From: Turritopsis dohrnii
Lineage: Eukaryota > Cnidaria > Hydrozoa > Anthoathecata > Oceaniidae
Direction: 5' to 3'
NCBI GenBank assembly: GCA_027922465.2
Contig: BQMF02000224.1
Location: forward strand, 496,001 to 560,000
Length of the DNA stretch: 64,000 nucleotides
In this document: piece by piece, positions 1 to 16,089 of the stretch
How positions within the stretch are numbered: the stretch's first letter is position 1
How the letters are laid out: each line of letters starts with the position of its first letter
The notes under the pieces: generated by a model
What the model saw: the letters and a program-made list of their open reading frames with translations, nothing else
Database searches by the model: none
Told to the model about the DNA's origin: nothing
Program-made: the position numbers and the translations under genes

Positions 1-244
1 ACCACATAAACATGAAGCTGGATGGAACGAATATGAACGAATGTGAAGCAAGAAAGAAAATGAAGTCAAGAAAGAAGATTTTCTCATTTGGAGATATCAA
101 AAACAAGCAACCTAAAATGAACCTGATGAGCCACTTTTCTCATGTATTTCATGAATCACGCAAAAAAATATTCAAAGATTTCGTGTATACTTTCACAGAG
201 CGAATGAGGAATATTCAGTGTAACTGTTACACGAACTCACAAAC

Positions 245-5674
<5,430 letters not shown>

Positions 5675-6440
5675 GCCGAATTCGAGCAAGCAATCTTAAA
5701 ATTCAGATGTTTAGACAAATACCATCTTGTTTCAGTCTGGAAAACAATCATAGACGAGGCATCTGGTTTACGTCGCAGCCATTTTTTTTTATTTTGTCAA
5801 GATTGTTTTGTTGTTACACTTTTCGTCCCTCCATTGTAGGAGCTTTTGTTACACCCAATGTTTTTGAATTTACATATCCATTCTACTTCACCTATTTACA
5901 TACTCATCCACTATCAGAACCGTACAAAAATAGTTACTATGTCAATTAAATGTAAAGAAATGCCTTAGCAATCTTAATTATTAATAGAATATAAAGTTAT
6001 AAAAATTTAAAAGGATGGAGTGCATATATTCAATCCAGGGATTTTAATTAAAACTACTTGAAGCGAATATAATGAGGTCACGTTGTAAACATTCTCTAGC
6101 ACAATTTACTAAAATGGCGTTTTATTTTGGAGATTAGGCGCATTTTGCGTACATTTTAATTTCCGGATGCTTCATGGAAAAGATAATGCTCGTGTAACGA
6201 CAAAACAGAACTTTCTCGAACTATTTAAACGTCGTGTTATGGTTAAGCCAGGAAGTATCGCCTCGTTTTAAAAATTTTAATTATCCCACTGTGGAATGGA
6301 AACAACAAGTAAATATTACTAAGTAATCAGAAATGTAAGTAGTGAAACAATAGAATGTATAGAAACGAGGCGAAACTTGATAGCAAGATGTATAAATAGA
6401 ATTGGGAAAGGTCTATTAACATAACTTTAAGGGCGACCTC
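5675..6440. other. Upstream region of the kinase gene, no gene seen
   Basis: This should contain the promoter and 5' untranslated region of the minus-strand kinase gene. No convincing TATA box or coding exon was found. Short overlapping ORFs in both directions near 5500-5950 are shadows of the first exon and its intron. Confidence 0.4.
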
Positions 6441-6443
6441 CAC

Positions 6444-6463
6444 TTGTGCGTACGTACGCACAA
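6444..6463. repeat. 20-bp perfect palindrome in a GC-rich patch
   Basis: TTGTGCGTACGTACGCACAA reads the same on both strands. It lies in an unusually GC-rich stretch for this window (about 6430-6640, which also holds a GGCCGCGCGGCC palindrome near 6610). It could be one end of an unrecognised element; no matching partner end was found. Confidence 0.5.
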
Positions 6464-6764
6464 ACGCCCGCTCGGCGCCGTGCAGCCAATTAATTTGAAT
6501 CTCCAGTTAATAAAGAAACTCGCTATGTTGAGCATTTCTTTTATGCGCAATGCTTACAAACTTTTAGCAATGTTTGCATTTTTCTATGGGCTCGCGTGCT
6601 ACATAATGGCCGCGCGGCCGCCTAAAAAAGTAGAATTGGCCTCTCCGTTTTTTCCGTTGGGGAAATATGTGTTTTAGTCAAATACTCTCCTAAACGGGAG
6701 AAAATTCTTGCATCTTTCTGAGGCGGATACAGACAAAAACTTTGTGGAGGAGTACACTCTCACG

Positions 6765-7418
6765 TACGGTGGCTAATATCTGCCACCCATGTCGAACTGT
6801 TGATTGAATAAGGTTTTGAATAAAATCCCAGATTTCTAACTTTGCTGCGCAGTAGTAACAAACATATTGTAGAGCGGTAGACATTCTACTACTGCGCATT
6901 AAGTTTGTTACTACTGCGCAGTAGAGCATTTATTACTGCGCAGTAAAACGATTTCTGTTAAATAACATAAGTAGTGGTTTAGAGTTATTGCTAACTGTCA
7001 CAAAAGCAACTTCCTCAATCGATAATGGCTGATTTTTTTTGTAAGAGGTAACGTTTTGCTGTGGTATTCCATCGATTGCATAAAGAATATAGATACTTAG
7101 AAGTTACAACAAAAAAGGAAGTTCTTGCTTGTTCCACATTCAACGACATGTTTTGATGTTAAGCTGGTTTATTACTTGTAACTGATCATAGATTATAAAA
7201 CAAAGTAGATATTAATTGCCCTCGTCATATGCACACAATATCTCATATGTTTCAGGTATCGAGATGTTTTATATAAAGGATAGTGCCACTGCGCAAGTGG
7301 AGATCTGGCTACTGCGCAGTAGAGATCTAATTACTGCGCAGTAGACGTGATTCTACTGCGCAGTAGAAATCCTTGTTCAACTGCTCAACATGTGTGGCAG
7401 ATATGAGGAGCCACCGTA
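6765..7418. mobile_element. 654-bp TIR element with palindrome-rich subterminal regions
   Basis: The ends begin TACGGTGGCT and match in inverted orientation for about 60 bp with mismatches (shared parts include ATATCTGCCAC and CATGT). A 6-bp direct repeat CTCACG flanks it at 6759-6764 and 7419-7424, consistent with a target-site duplication. It has no transposase. Both subterminal regions are filled with copies of a palindrome with core ACTGCGCAGT. The adjacent hAT transposase relic may or may not be related. Confidence 0.6.
6843..7370. repeat. Two clusters of the palindrome TACTGCGCAGTA
   Basis: At least seven copies or near-copies of TACTGCGCAGTA lie near 6843, 6889, 6911, 6932, 7309, 7331 and 7351, with a diverged one near 7292. 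They form one cluster near each end of the surrounding TIR element. This layout is typical of subterminal transposase-binding motifs; that role is inferred. Confidence 0.75.
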
Positions 7419-7566
7419 CTCACGAAATTTCTTTCATATTGTTTAGTAATTGCACATTTTTCTTTTCTTCTCTTAATAACTTATCTCTCTCCTTCAGATA
7501 GTTTGACTATATCCAAAATCCGCCTATGTACATGGATAAAACTGTTGAAAGAGAAATGTCTGAAAC

Positions 7567-8095
7567 ATGGATAAACCCATTTCCTTAGACAAGCTATGTC
7601 CTTACCCGTTGGACTGTCAGAGCGTCATGTTTTTTGAAAGATATGACTTGTGGAAAGTGTGCTTAGAGGAAAAACTTGACTCGGACGTTCGTGCGTGCAT
7701 CATTGGCTGTCAATCGCAAATAAAATCGTTTTCTTTTTTCTTTGGCCTTTTATTGAGTCATAGATTGTACAGTTTAACTGACAATTTGTCAAAAACGTTG
7801 AAAAAGGAAAAGATGAGTACTCTAAATGGTCAAATTGGCGAATTTGACAAAACAGAGCGATCATAGGAAACTCAATCAAATTGATGAAACTACTTCTCGT
7901 TGGTGCTGCTACAAGTGCCACCCCTGAGCGTTCTTTCTAATTAGCACGAAGATTAAAAACGTGGCTCCGATCCACTATGTTGCAAAAGTGCTTTAATGCA
8001 TTGGCAATATTGCCGTTTTACAAGGAGCTTGCTGATAACATATCGAAACCAATGAGAAAATGTGTCTTTGGTAGATTTATTGAATCCAATTTGTA
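7567..8095 (+). pseudogene. Decayed hAT-type transposase, C-terminal part
   Basis: The 99-codon stretch 7567-7866 contains VRACIIGCQSQIKSFSFFFG and YSLTDNLSKTL, which look like the hAT transposases with a ZMYM1-like or DUF4371-like core. After a stop, another frame from about 7884 reads GAATSATPERSF, then LARRLKTWLRSTM and FNALAILPFYKELADNI. That is the characteristic hAT C-terminal dimerisation domain. At least one stop (after PERSF) and a frame change break it, so it is a relic. The N-terminal BED and catalytic regions are missing. Confidence 0.75.
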
Positions 8096-8327
8096 AGTGA
8101 GTTTAAAGTCCTTGGGTTTTCATCTGACAAAAATTTATACATAGAAGGGTGAGGGAGGAGAGCAGAAGAGAAAAATATAGAACCTTGTGAATAAGAAAAG
8201 ATGGCGGATGTATTGTAATTGTATTGATTGTATTGTGACTTCACATGTTTGTTTAATTTGTTTGAAGATATTACTTAAACGTAATAAGTGAGTTTTATTT
8301 ATGGTGACAGCGCTACCGTTTCCCAAA

Positions 8328-8369
8328 CATCCATCATGGCTAGTTCTTCTGCCCGCCGACTTGCAACTA
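8328..8369. repeat. Copy of the SINE-associated 42-bp sequence
   Basis: These 42 bases match 14925-14966 with few differences (shared core CCGCCGACTTGCAACTA). The second copy adjoins a tRNA-derived SINE, so this is probably the 3' remnant of the same SINE family. It lies immediately before the first Helitron. Confidence 0.55.
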
Positions 8370-8381
8370 GTTAGATTGATA

Positions 8382-10825
8382 TCTTATTATACTAATTCGC
8401 GATTGTGTGTCACACTTTTATTTTAGAGAGTGATATATTTGTTTTTTTTTCACGGTCAAAACCTTCTTATTTTTTCCCTTTTCGTCGTAAAACCACGCCA
8501 AAGCGAGAGCGATTTTTTTGATTAGTATATGCTCCTCCGTTTTGTTATTTTGGTTTGCGCAGTGGAAATCAGCCGAAAAACGTCTTTGGAGGAGTGCGAG
8601 CAATGCAACGTCTTCGTTCGAAATTTGTCAACGATCATTTCGTGAGCAAGAAACTTCGCGAAGAAGACGGGTTTCTTTTTGTATACGAATATTTCAATTT
8701 AAATTTGATTGTTTTAGGCAGCAAATCGACGAAAGAACTGACGAAGAAACACAGGTTTGTATGCACGAAGGTATTGTTATTATTATAAAACGTTTTATTA
8801 TCGTTTGTTTACAATGAAAAATCATATTTTTCAGAATATATGAATATATATTTTCAGAATATATTATAGAAGAAGTGCAGTGAAGTTTTTAAAAATTAGC
8901 TGCAGAAAGATCGAACGAACAAAAGGTATTATTATAAAACTTTTATACAGAAGAAGTGCAGTGAAGTTTTTAAAAATTGGCTGTGCAGAACGATAAGACT
9001 TTTATTGTTTAATATTTTAGATTAATAAAAGAACAGGTTTTTAAATGTTTGTTTACGTTTTAGTTATCAAATATCGCTATACAGAAGAAAGTGCAGTGGA
9101 GAAATGCAGTTTCATGTTTATTTACACAGTAAGGAATGGTTTTAATTAAGTTTTGAAAGATTAATTGATTTAGCTTTGAGTCTCAGTTATTCTGTCGTTT
9201 AGAATGTGTATATGCTGCTGGATGAAAAGGAAGCCGAGAGAAATTATTTTGGTAACGCGCGCTATTATTACATTAAAAATGGTCCTACAGCTATGAATGT
9301 TTTTATTTCTCATGACGCTGTGGAAGTGGGGAATGTGTTATGCTGTCTGATTGTATCTATTGTATCTAATTTATATCGATGCTTGATGCTTTTGTCTGCC
9401 TGCCAAAAAGTGCAAAATCTACTGGAAAATACAGAAAGTTTAGCAGTTTTTCCAAACGAACATAGCAGTTTTATGTATTTCACTTAAAAAAAATGGTAGC
9501 GAAAGTGTTTTATAAATACCTATGTATGTTTGTGCTGGAAAGTAAATAAAGTATTAGTAATTTGTTTACAGGTATGAATATAGAAGTAAAGAGTTTAGAA
9601 GTGTTTGAAAATGTCTACAGAAGATGATCAATGCTGTTTAGTTTACTAACATGTGAATTGGCAGTGAAAGGTATCCCATTTTGTTTGAAGTTCAGCTAAA
9701 GTTAAAATAGTATAAATCTATTTAGTTATAACACAGTTGGTATGCTGGATAAATAAGAATAAAGGGTTGTTTAACTGTTGTGAATTAGCCAGAGGAGATT
9801 TTAACTCAGATTAAAAATGTGGTTGTTTTCAATTTTTTATAAACTCTTTAGATATATAAATTCTGTCATCACGTTTGTGTTTTTAATTATTATTCATAAG
9901 GTAGATGTGAATGAATTATGTATTTAAGAAGTTCATTAGTTATTACTGTGCAATGAAATGTTTATGCATTATTTTGTGTTATGGTAATCGTTTACGTACC
10001 TGGGTATATATATAAGTTTGGCATTATGATTTTATTTGTGACTTTTTATCTTCTGGGTAAATTTTTGTTTTAAGGATAAATGCGTAGTTGAATTTCACTT
10101 TTTGTTGTTGTTGTTTATTTCAATATTCTAATAGCATGATTAGGTTTTCGGTATTACAGTATTACAATTACTATTACGGTGTTTTGTTGTTTTGAGTTAT
10201 TGTTTTTAGGATAAATGCGTAGTTGAATTGCATTTTTTTGTTGTTGTTGTTGTTGTTGTTTATTTCAATATTCTTATAGCATGATTAGGTTTTCGGTATT
10301 ACAATTCAAGTATTAATTTTTTAGGTAATAATAAAAAAAATCATAAAGAAATGAAACTCATGGTTTTAATCATGACGTTGATGGTTTTGGGAAGAACAGA
10401 CTATATATCATTTCAAAAATTCATTAATGGTTGCTGTATAATGTAACTTCCGCACGAAAGAAACACAGTTGGAAGGTATCAATTTGTTTTCAATTCACAT
10501 TTTGTAATGTTATTCAATGTTTGGTTTCGTATGTCTGGGTAAACAGTTCTGTGTTATATATTGCCATTTTTTTACATTAAAGTTACTTCTCTTCTGCGTA
10601 TAAATATATCATTCTGAGCCATGTTGCTATTTGTTTCTGTTTTTAATCTTCTGAATGTAATAACAAATTAATGCCTGAAAAGAAACTTTTACACGAGTTA
10701 AATTCTGTGACACAACGCATACTGAACATGGGTGGCGAGTGACGCGTACGTAACACAGGAATGGCAGATTTGACCTAATGTTTTCAAAGTTAAGTTCGGT
10801 AAAAAGTTTTTACCCGGGATACTAG
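8382..10825 (+). mobile_element. Non-autonomous Helitron, family A copy 1
   Basis: The 5' end is A|TCTTATTATACTAATTCG. The 3' end is a perfect hairpin GTAAAAAGTTTTTAC, nine bases and then CTAG, followed by T. That matches Helitron structure: 5' TC, 3' hairpin plus CTRR, insertion between A and T, no TIR or target duplication. About 140 bp in, 8518-8660 repeats at 10968-11100 in copy 2 at the same distance from its 5' end. No Rep/helicase ORF is present. Inside are AT-rich degenerate repeats, such as the AGAAGTGCAGTGAAGTTTTT motif near 8875 and 8949. The ORF at 9206-9487 (93 aa) is unsupported. Confidence 0.7.
10073..10330 (+). repeat. Tandem duplication of about 135 bp inside Helitron A copy 1
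   Basis: Two units starting near 10073 and 10208 share AGGATAAATGCGTAGTTGAA, then a GTT microsatellite, then CATGATTAGGTTTTCGGTATT-like sequence. The second unit has a longer GTT run. Confidence 0.7.
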
Positions 10826-12438
10826 TCTATATCCTAATACGCGCTGTGCATCCAGTTTTTAACTTGGTAAGTGTGAAAAAAGACTGGGGACGAAATGTTT
10901 CTATGGAAAATTCAATACGGCATCTTTAGAAAGTGAGTAACTGAGTGTACTGTGTGCACATCCACGATTAGTATATGCTCCTCCGTTTGGTTCTTTTTTG
11001 GTTTCGCACTGAAAATCTGCCGAAAAACGTCAATGGAGAAGCGCGAGCAATGCAATGTTTTTCGTTCGAAATTGGTTAACGATCATTTTGTAGCAGTAAA
11101 AACAAAAACAAAAAACTTCACGAACACGAAGATAGTTTTTTTTAAAACGAAGATCTTTAATTTTATTGTTTTAGTCGTTTTCGGAGAAAGATCGTATCGT
11201 AAAGATTGAATTAACAAGTGTAAGTTTTGAGACTTTTTTCGTCTTTTTCCATTTAATTCATTTTTGACTGTTTGGTAGGCTGGAACTATACTCATGATAA
11301 TTTAATAACTTTTTCTATGTTTGCTTTCCGATTTGGATAAGAAATCAAGTTTGTGTTTTGTTTTATTTTGCTTTCCTTTTTTGTTTGTGTGTATGTGTAG
11401 CATTTTGTTTATTATGATATGGTTTTCATTGCTCATGGAAATCTTCTTTTTTTAGTTTAAAATAATTACGAAAGAATTTAACAAGTCTAAATGCTTGAGT
11501 GTTTTGGTAAAGAACAGACTATTAAAATAACGAATGGTATCGAATCTTAGTGGATAAAAAAAGCAACATTATCAGGTATAATTCCGCATATCATTTACAT
11601 GGCGTTTTTATTCTTCTTCATAACATATCTTTTATTTCTTTTTTGACTGTTTGGTAGGCTGAAGCTAAACTCATGATCTTTTAATAAATATTCCCTGTTC
11701 CTACCCATATGTTTGCTTCAAGTTTGCGTTCGTTCTTTTAGTTTGCTTTTGTTTGTGCGTATATGTAGCTAAATATGTTTTTATGATTAATAGAAATCTT
11801 CTTTTTTAGGTAAAATTAATTATGAAAGAATAAATAAATTCGACATTGTAATATGAAGGGTGTTTGGTAAAGAACTGACTAATGAAATAACGAATGCTAT
11901 CGAATCTTATTGGAGTAAAGAAGCAACGTTAGCAGGTATAATTCCGTTTATCATTCATATTTCCTTTGGCGTTTTTATTTTTCACTACACGCCAAGGCAG
12001 CTTTGTTTACCACCCATTATCATTAAAGACTGTAAGAACAAAATTCCCACCTATTGCCCTTTGCTATGCGCCATCTTAACCAACAAATACAGCAGCCACT
12101 TCATCCATCGTGACATGAGGTTTTTTTTGTGTCTGTGTCAAAATCTACATTTTATGTTTCGTAATCACCTCTTTCTCTTTTCACGATGAACTGAAATCTT
12201 ACGACATTTTAATAATGACGTTAGATTAAAAAATAGTGCCGCCTCTGCGTAGCCTTACGTCAAATATATGTAGGAAAAACCGTTTAAAAAAAGTTAAATA
12301 TTTCACTCCCTAAATTAGAAGTGGTATGCACAGCGCCGATTATGATAACTTTTTATTTCTATAAATGTTCGACACGGGTGTGAGCGATGCGTCGTTTTGA
12401 GAAATGCAACAGTAAAAAGTTTTTACACGGGATACTAG
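10826..12438 (+). mobile_element. Non-autonomous Helitron, family A copy 2, directly abutting copy 1
   Basis: It starts TCTATATCCTAATACGCG immediately after the CTAG of copy 1. It ends with the same hairpin (GTAAAAAGTTTTTAC, then ACGGGATACTAG) at 12438, followed by T. The first 300 bp and the last 30 bp match copy 1; the interiors differ in length (1613 versus 2444 bp). No Rep/helicase was found. The ORF at 11860-12189 is probably chance. Confidence 0.72.
11240..11960 (+). repeat. Diverged tandem duplication of about 370 bp inside Helitron A copy 2
   Basis: TTTTGACTGTTTGGTAGGCT occurs near 11264 and 11641. GTTTGGTAAAGAAC-like sequence followed by ATAACGAATG and TCGAATCTTA occurs near 11500 and 11867. 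The order is the same in both units, so the block is a direct duplication with substitutions and indels. Confidence 0.65.
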
Positions 12439-12459
12439 TTATATGATAATATTATAATT

Positions 12460-13390
12460 TTGTTGTTTTTGATTTATTTTAATGACTTCCCTGACTGTAT
12501 AACTCACTCAAATGTTATTATGTATGCGGACGATACAGTAATCTATTTTGCCCACAAAGACAAAGCCATTATTGAAGAATGTCTCAACTCGGATTTCGTA
12601 GCAATTTCAAAGTACCTAAGAATCAGAACTAGTCATCAACTTTAAAAAGGGCAAAACGGAATCTATGCTCTTCGGCACATCCATCAAACTCAACAGGATA
12701 TCCGAACCTCTCAATATCAAGTATCGGGAAAGCACCATTAATAACACTCACTCGTATGAATATCTTGGCAACCATATCGACCCATCCGTGAATCTGAGCC
12801 AAAACTTCGAGAAACGACGCAAAAAAAACTTTGGCCGAGTCCGGCTGCTGCAAAGAGTTCGACAATACCTGACTAAAGAGACAGCTGAAAAGGTTTTCAA
12901 CTTGATAATAGCGCCTTTATTAACTTATTGCTGCTTAACAAAACTTCAACTCACTTAAACTCAACAGTCTTCTGTCAAAGCATGTCTTACAGTACGAACA
13001 TGTGTTGATGAAAATGTATGTAGCCCGATAAAAAGCTATTTTGAGTTGAATGTTAGCACAACCTTTGGTACAAGAAACCAAGGTTGTCTAACTGTATATG
13101 CATCTACCGGTTTCAAACCAGCTAATCTTTACGGTCAAAACCTTGTTAAATTTGTTTGGGAGGGTGAGGTTTTGGCCAAGTGATGTCTCGTTCTTCCAAA
13201 CGCTTTTAACAGAGTTTTCACTGAGAAGTTTGATGGTTTGAAACCGGTAGATGCATACCCTCCTAATGAAATTACCTAAACTAAGATTCGAGCTATGTAA
13301 ACAAACGTTTGAATATTCGGGAGCAAAATTGTATAATGATCTCCCATTGAACATTAGGCAAGAAGAAAATTTTTCAAAATTTCACTTTTA
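12460..13390 (+). pseudogene. LINE (non-LTR retrotransposon) fragment: end of RT to C-terminus
   Basis: 12460-12645 reads through the RT catalytic palm with YADDTVIYF. The next frame (12640-12958) gives FKKGKTESMLFG, YEYLGNHIDPS and the thumb/connection region ending LLTYCC. Further on, LPKLRFELCKQTFEYSGAKL and NDLPLNIRQ match the usual C-terminal tail of CR1/L2/jockey-like LINEs. Several frameshifts and stops separate the pieces, so it is dead. The 5' part is absent: the element begins just after the Helitron end at 12438. An inverted-repeat segment (13097-13257) interrupts the tail. The 3' sequence probably runs to the ATAAATAAATT near 13558. Confidence 0.8.
13097..13257. repeat. 161-bp hairpin-like insertion with 24-bp perfect inverted repeats
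   Basis: 13097-13120 and 13234-13257 are exact reverse complements (start TATGCATCTACCGGTTTC). The segment splits the LINE C-terminal reading frame between GTRNQG-type and LPKLRF-type sequence, so it is either an insertion of a tiny MITE or a local inverted duplication. Confidence 0.75.
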
Positions 13391-13559
13391 ATTTCACATG
13401 TTTTTAAATAATTTTACTCTCGTATAAGCATCCAGCAGGGAGGCAGCAAAGATTCAGGAGTTGTTTGGTTCATTATCTCTTCTTATTCTCTCTCCTCCTG
13501 AAACTTTGCTGCACCTCTGGATGCACCCATGCCTTTTACTGTGTTATAAATAAATAAAT

Positions 13560-14920
13560 TGGATATGCATATAGTTTTAGTTTTTAACCATTTTTTTTTT
13601 TTTTTTTTTCATATATTTCTCTTTTTATAGTAGAAGTAGAAAAGTAGAAAAATAATTGAGAAAAACATTGTTTTTTACCAAATTTGATTTTATCCGGCTT
13701 ATTGTTATTCCTAAAGATGGAAGTTCGTGTATTCGATTACGCCTTTTAGGTTTATGTTTCTAGTTCCTACGTATCATTTTCCGCCAATCTAAAGAAAAGG
13801 ATTTTTAAATTTTTTTCTTGCCGCCAACCATGTAAGTATTACGAAAGCCAGTGCTAACAGAAACATAATATCTGACATATAATATCATGAGGTTTTTCCT
13901 ACTCAGTCGTCCATCATATGGACCTCGTTTATTTCTGTAAGTATTTAAAATCTCCCCTAACAATAATAATTAGAGCGACTTAGAAGGTTTTCATGAATTT
14001 TCCTCCATAAGCTTTCATTCATGCTAACCAATGACGAAATTGAAGCGAACCTTTTGCAAATAGATATCTAGATCGAAAGTGATGGAATTTAACTGTTTTA
14101 CCGAGGAACTCTTCGTTTCTTAGTGCAAAGGAAAGTTTTCATCGTTTTTTGTTGTTATTTTGTTGTTACTTTTATTTGTTTTAACATGTTATTTGGGTCT
14201 AATACTTGAAAATATTTGAAAATACTTGACAAAACTTGACAAAGTAACTGAACCTAATAGCCCATCAAGTGGAGTGAAAAATATGAAAAAACTATTTTCT
14301 TGCAGTACCAAGAAAACTGAAAAAAAATCTTTCTTTTTACGCCTTGAATCTAGATTCTAGATTCTATTCTAATTCCGTTTCTCACCCACTATTGTCAAGA
14401 CTTTTCACTTCGAGTAGCTGTTGATGAAATCTGACCTATCTATACGCTTGAAGATAGGGGTCATTTAAAAAGTATGTAACGATACACCTTTTGATATTTT
14501 ACATGTCTAAGCATAAATCTTTTTTGTATCTTCACTTACCTACAGTTACACAAACTTCATGAAAATGTAATCATGTAAATGTAATAAATGTAATAATTTC
14601 ACTGAAATTAAAAAACCTAAAGCCTCTACAGATTGTGGCTACCATACTAATTGGCCAACATAATTCATGGCATGGACTGAAGCCAAAATTTTGTAATATT
14701 AACTTTTAGAGCAACTATCCATAACATCGCAATACAAGTATATAATTTTAGTCAGGTGATATGTGTTTTATTAGATCAATCATTGCATTGGTATGATAAC
14801 ACCTCTATGATTTGAAAAATATAAAATTTACTCTTTGCTTTATGAGAACACACAATATTGCACAATGAAAGAACTCCTCTCACTATAAGTGTGATAACCT
14901 ACAGCAAGTAAGTTCTTCGG
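13560..14920. other. Non-coding AT-rich stretch
   Basis: No exon with splice signals or conserved protein was seen. It contains a poly-T run near 13590-13608 and a short TCTAGATT repeat near 14350. Confidence 0.5.
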
Positions 14921-14924
14921 CTTC

Positions 14925-15177
14925 CATCCATAATGGTTGGTTCTTCCGACCGCCGACTTGCAACTATTAGTTGACTTACCGCCAGAGATACGTATAGCAT
15001 TGCTCTAACTTGTCCGAAGGCCAGTGTGCAGTCAGTCGATGGCTCCTAATGGGCTGATACACTGCGTTTAAAGCGGATCGGAGTGGTCTATTGAGATGCG
15101 ACATGACCGGACTCGAACACGGGTCGCAGCGGTCGCACTCAAAGGTACCAACCACTACACCATCGCTGCAACTATCT
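14925..15177 (-). mobile_element. tRNA-derived SINE, minus strand
   Basis: Read on the minus strand, the head (about 15171 to 15097) has an A-box-like TGGTGTAGTGG (15152-15162) and a B-box-like GTGTTCGAGTCCGG (15107-15120) at tRNA-like spacing, the internal RNA polymerase III promoter of tRNA-derived SINEs. A non-tRNA body follows, down to the 42-bp sequence at 14925-14966, which recurs at 8328-8369. It does not fold as a proper mature tRNA, so it is not annotated as a tRNA gene. Confidence 0.7.
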
Positions 15178-15559
15178 CTCCATAACTTTATTTTCATGAT
15201 TTGATTGTCAAGAATTTTCTGAGGTAGACAGCAAACCATCATCTGAAGTAGAAATAACGTCTGAAGTTTTACTATTTTCTTTTTCACAAACGCCCATACA
15301 CAACCACCTGTACAAGAATCAGCCAATCTGCCAGACCAGAGATATGATATCTCTGACTCCGAAATTGAAACCTACTCCAAAGCAGGATGAATTGAAAATG
15401 AGATACTAGTTTCTCTAATCAAACAAAGGAACTTGGAATTGACCTAAATGAAATAAAAACTAGGCAAAGTTGAAGAAATGCCCTAAAGAAGAAGTTACAT
15501 GATAATAGGAAACGCAAATTGGAAAGTTAAGATGAAGCAACCCGCGAAATATTAATGGG

Positions 15560-16085
15560 AAAGGCAAGTTCGGCATTGGACCGGCCCGAGAAATCAGATA
15601 TAACTAACGCAATAGTTCGAATAACAATTTCAGGTTCTGCAGGCCATGCTCGACGTGGTAACGAAGTGATGAGAACTGTGAAATCAGTTGAATCGTGAAG
15701 GGTTCCTGTTGAAACGCTCTTCGGTTTATCTCCATTTGTTGCCTCGTAGCCATAGAACGATTCTAGGGAAAAGGCATGTGATCACTGCCCCTGTGAAACT
15801 ATATAAAGTGCAAAATTCAAAACATGCTTTGCATCCAACAACAAAGTTTGCCAGAGTGATAATTAAATCATAAAAAGAGCTAGCTGTCATCCTTGGTCCT
15901 GCTGAAGTGACATTTCACTCCCAACATGATAAGGCTAAAGTCCCGATTGGTTTGACTGCTGCTAACAAGCAAGCACCGATCATTATGCACGAAGTATCAG
16001 GCGACCTAGCCAGATCACGATTATGTCGTGAACATGAATTGATACCTTCAGTCATTGTTAACATGCAGGTTATAAAAAGCTAGGA
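15560..16085 (+). pseudogene. Decayed copy of a repetitive uncharacterised protein
   Basis: Successive frames give ITNAIVRITISGSAGHARRG (about 15600), then 15688-15873 with SSVYLHLLPRSHRTILGKRH and ending KFARVIIKS. After a stop comes LGPAEVTFHSQHDKAKVPIG then LTAANKQAPI, and finally HELIPSVIVNMQV near 16040-16070. The pieces are co-linear but broken by stops and frame changes. The style (GKRHV, DKAKVPIGLTAANKQ) resembles a multicopy invertebrate ORF of unknown function that I recall only loosely, so no name is given. Confidence 0.5.
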
Positions 16086-16089
16086 CCTA

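Noticed and set aside
6444..6677. 77-codon ORF starting in the GC-rich palindrome
   Set aside because: Begins inside a palindrome and shows no conserved domain; probably chance in a less AT-rich patch.
9206..9487. 93-codon ORF in the first Helitron
   Set aside because: No motif, no splice context, and it sits in a degenerate AT-rich element interior.
12629..12865. Minus-strand ORF of 78 aa
   Set aside because: Antisense of the LINE RT fragment, which has clear family motifs.
15097..15171. Functional tRNA gene
   Set aside because: A and B boxes are present, but the arms do not form a proper cloverleaf and a SINE body follows.
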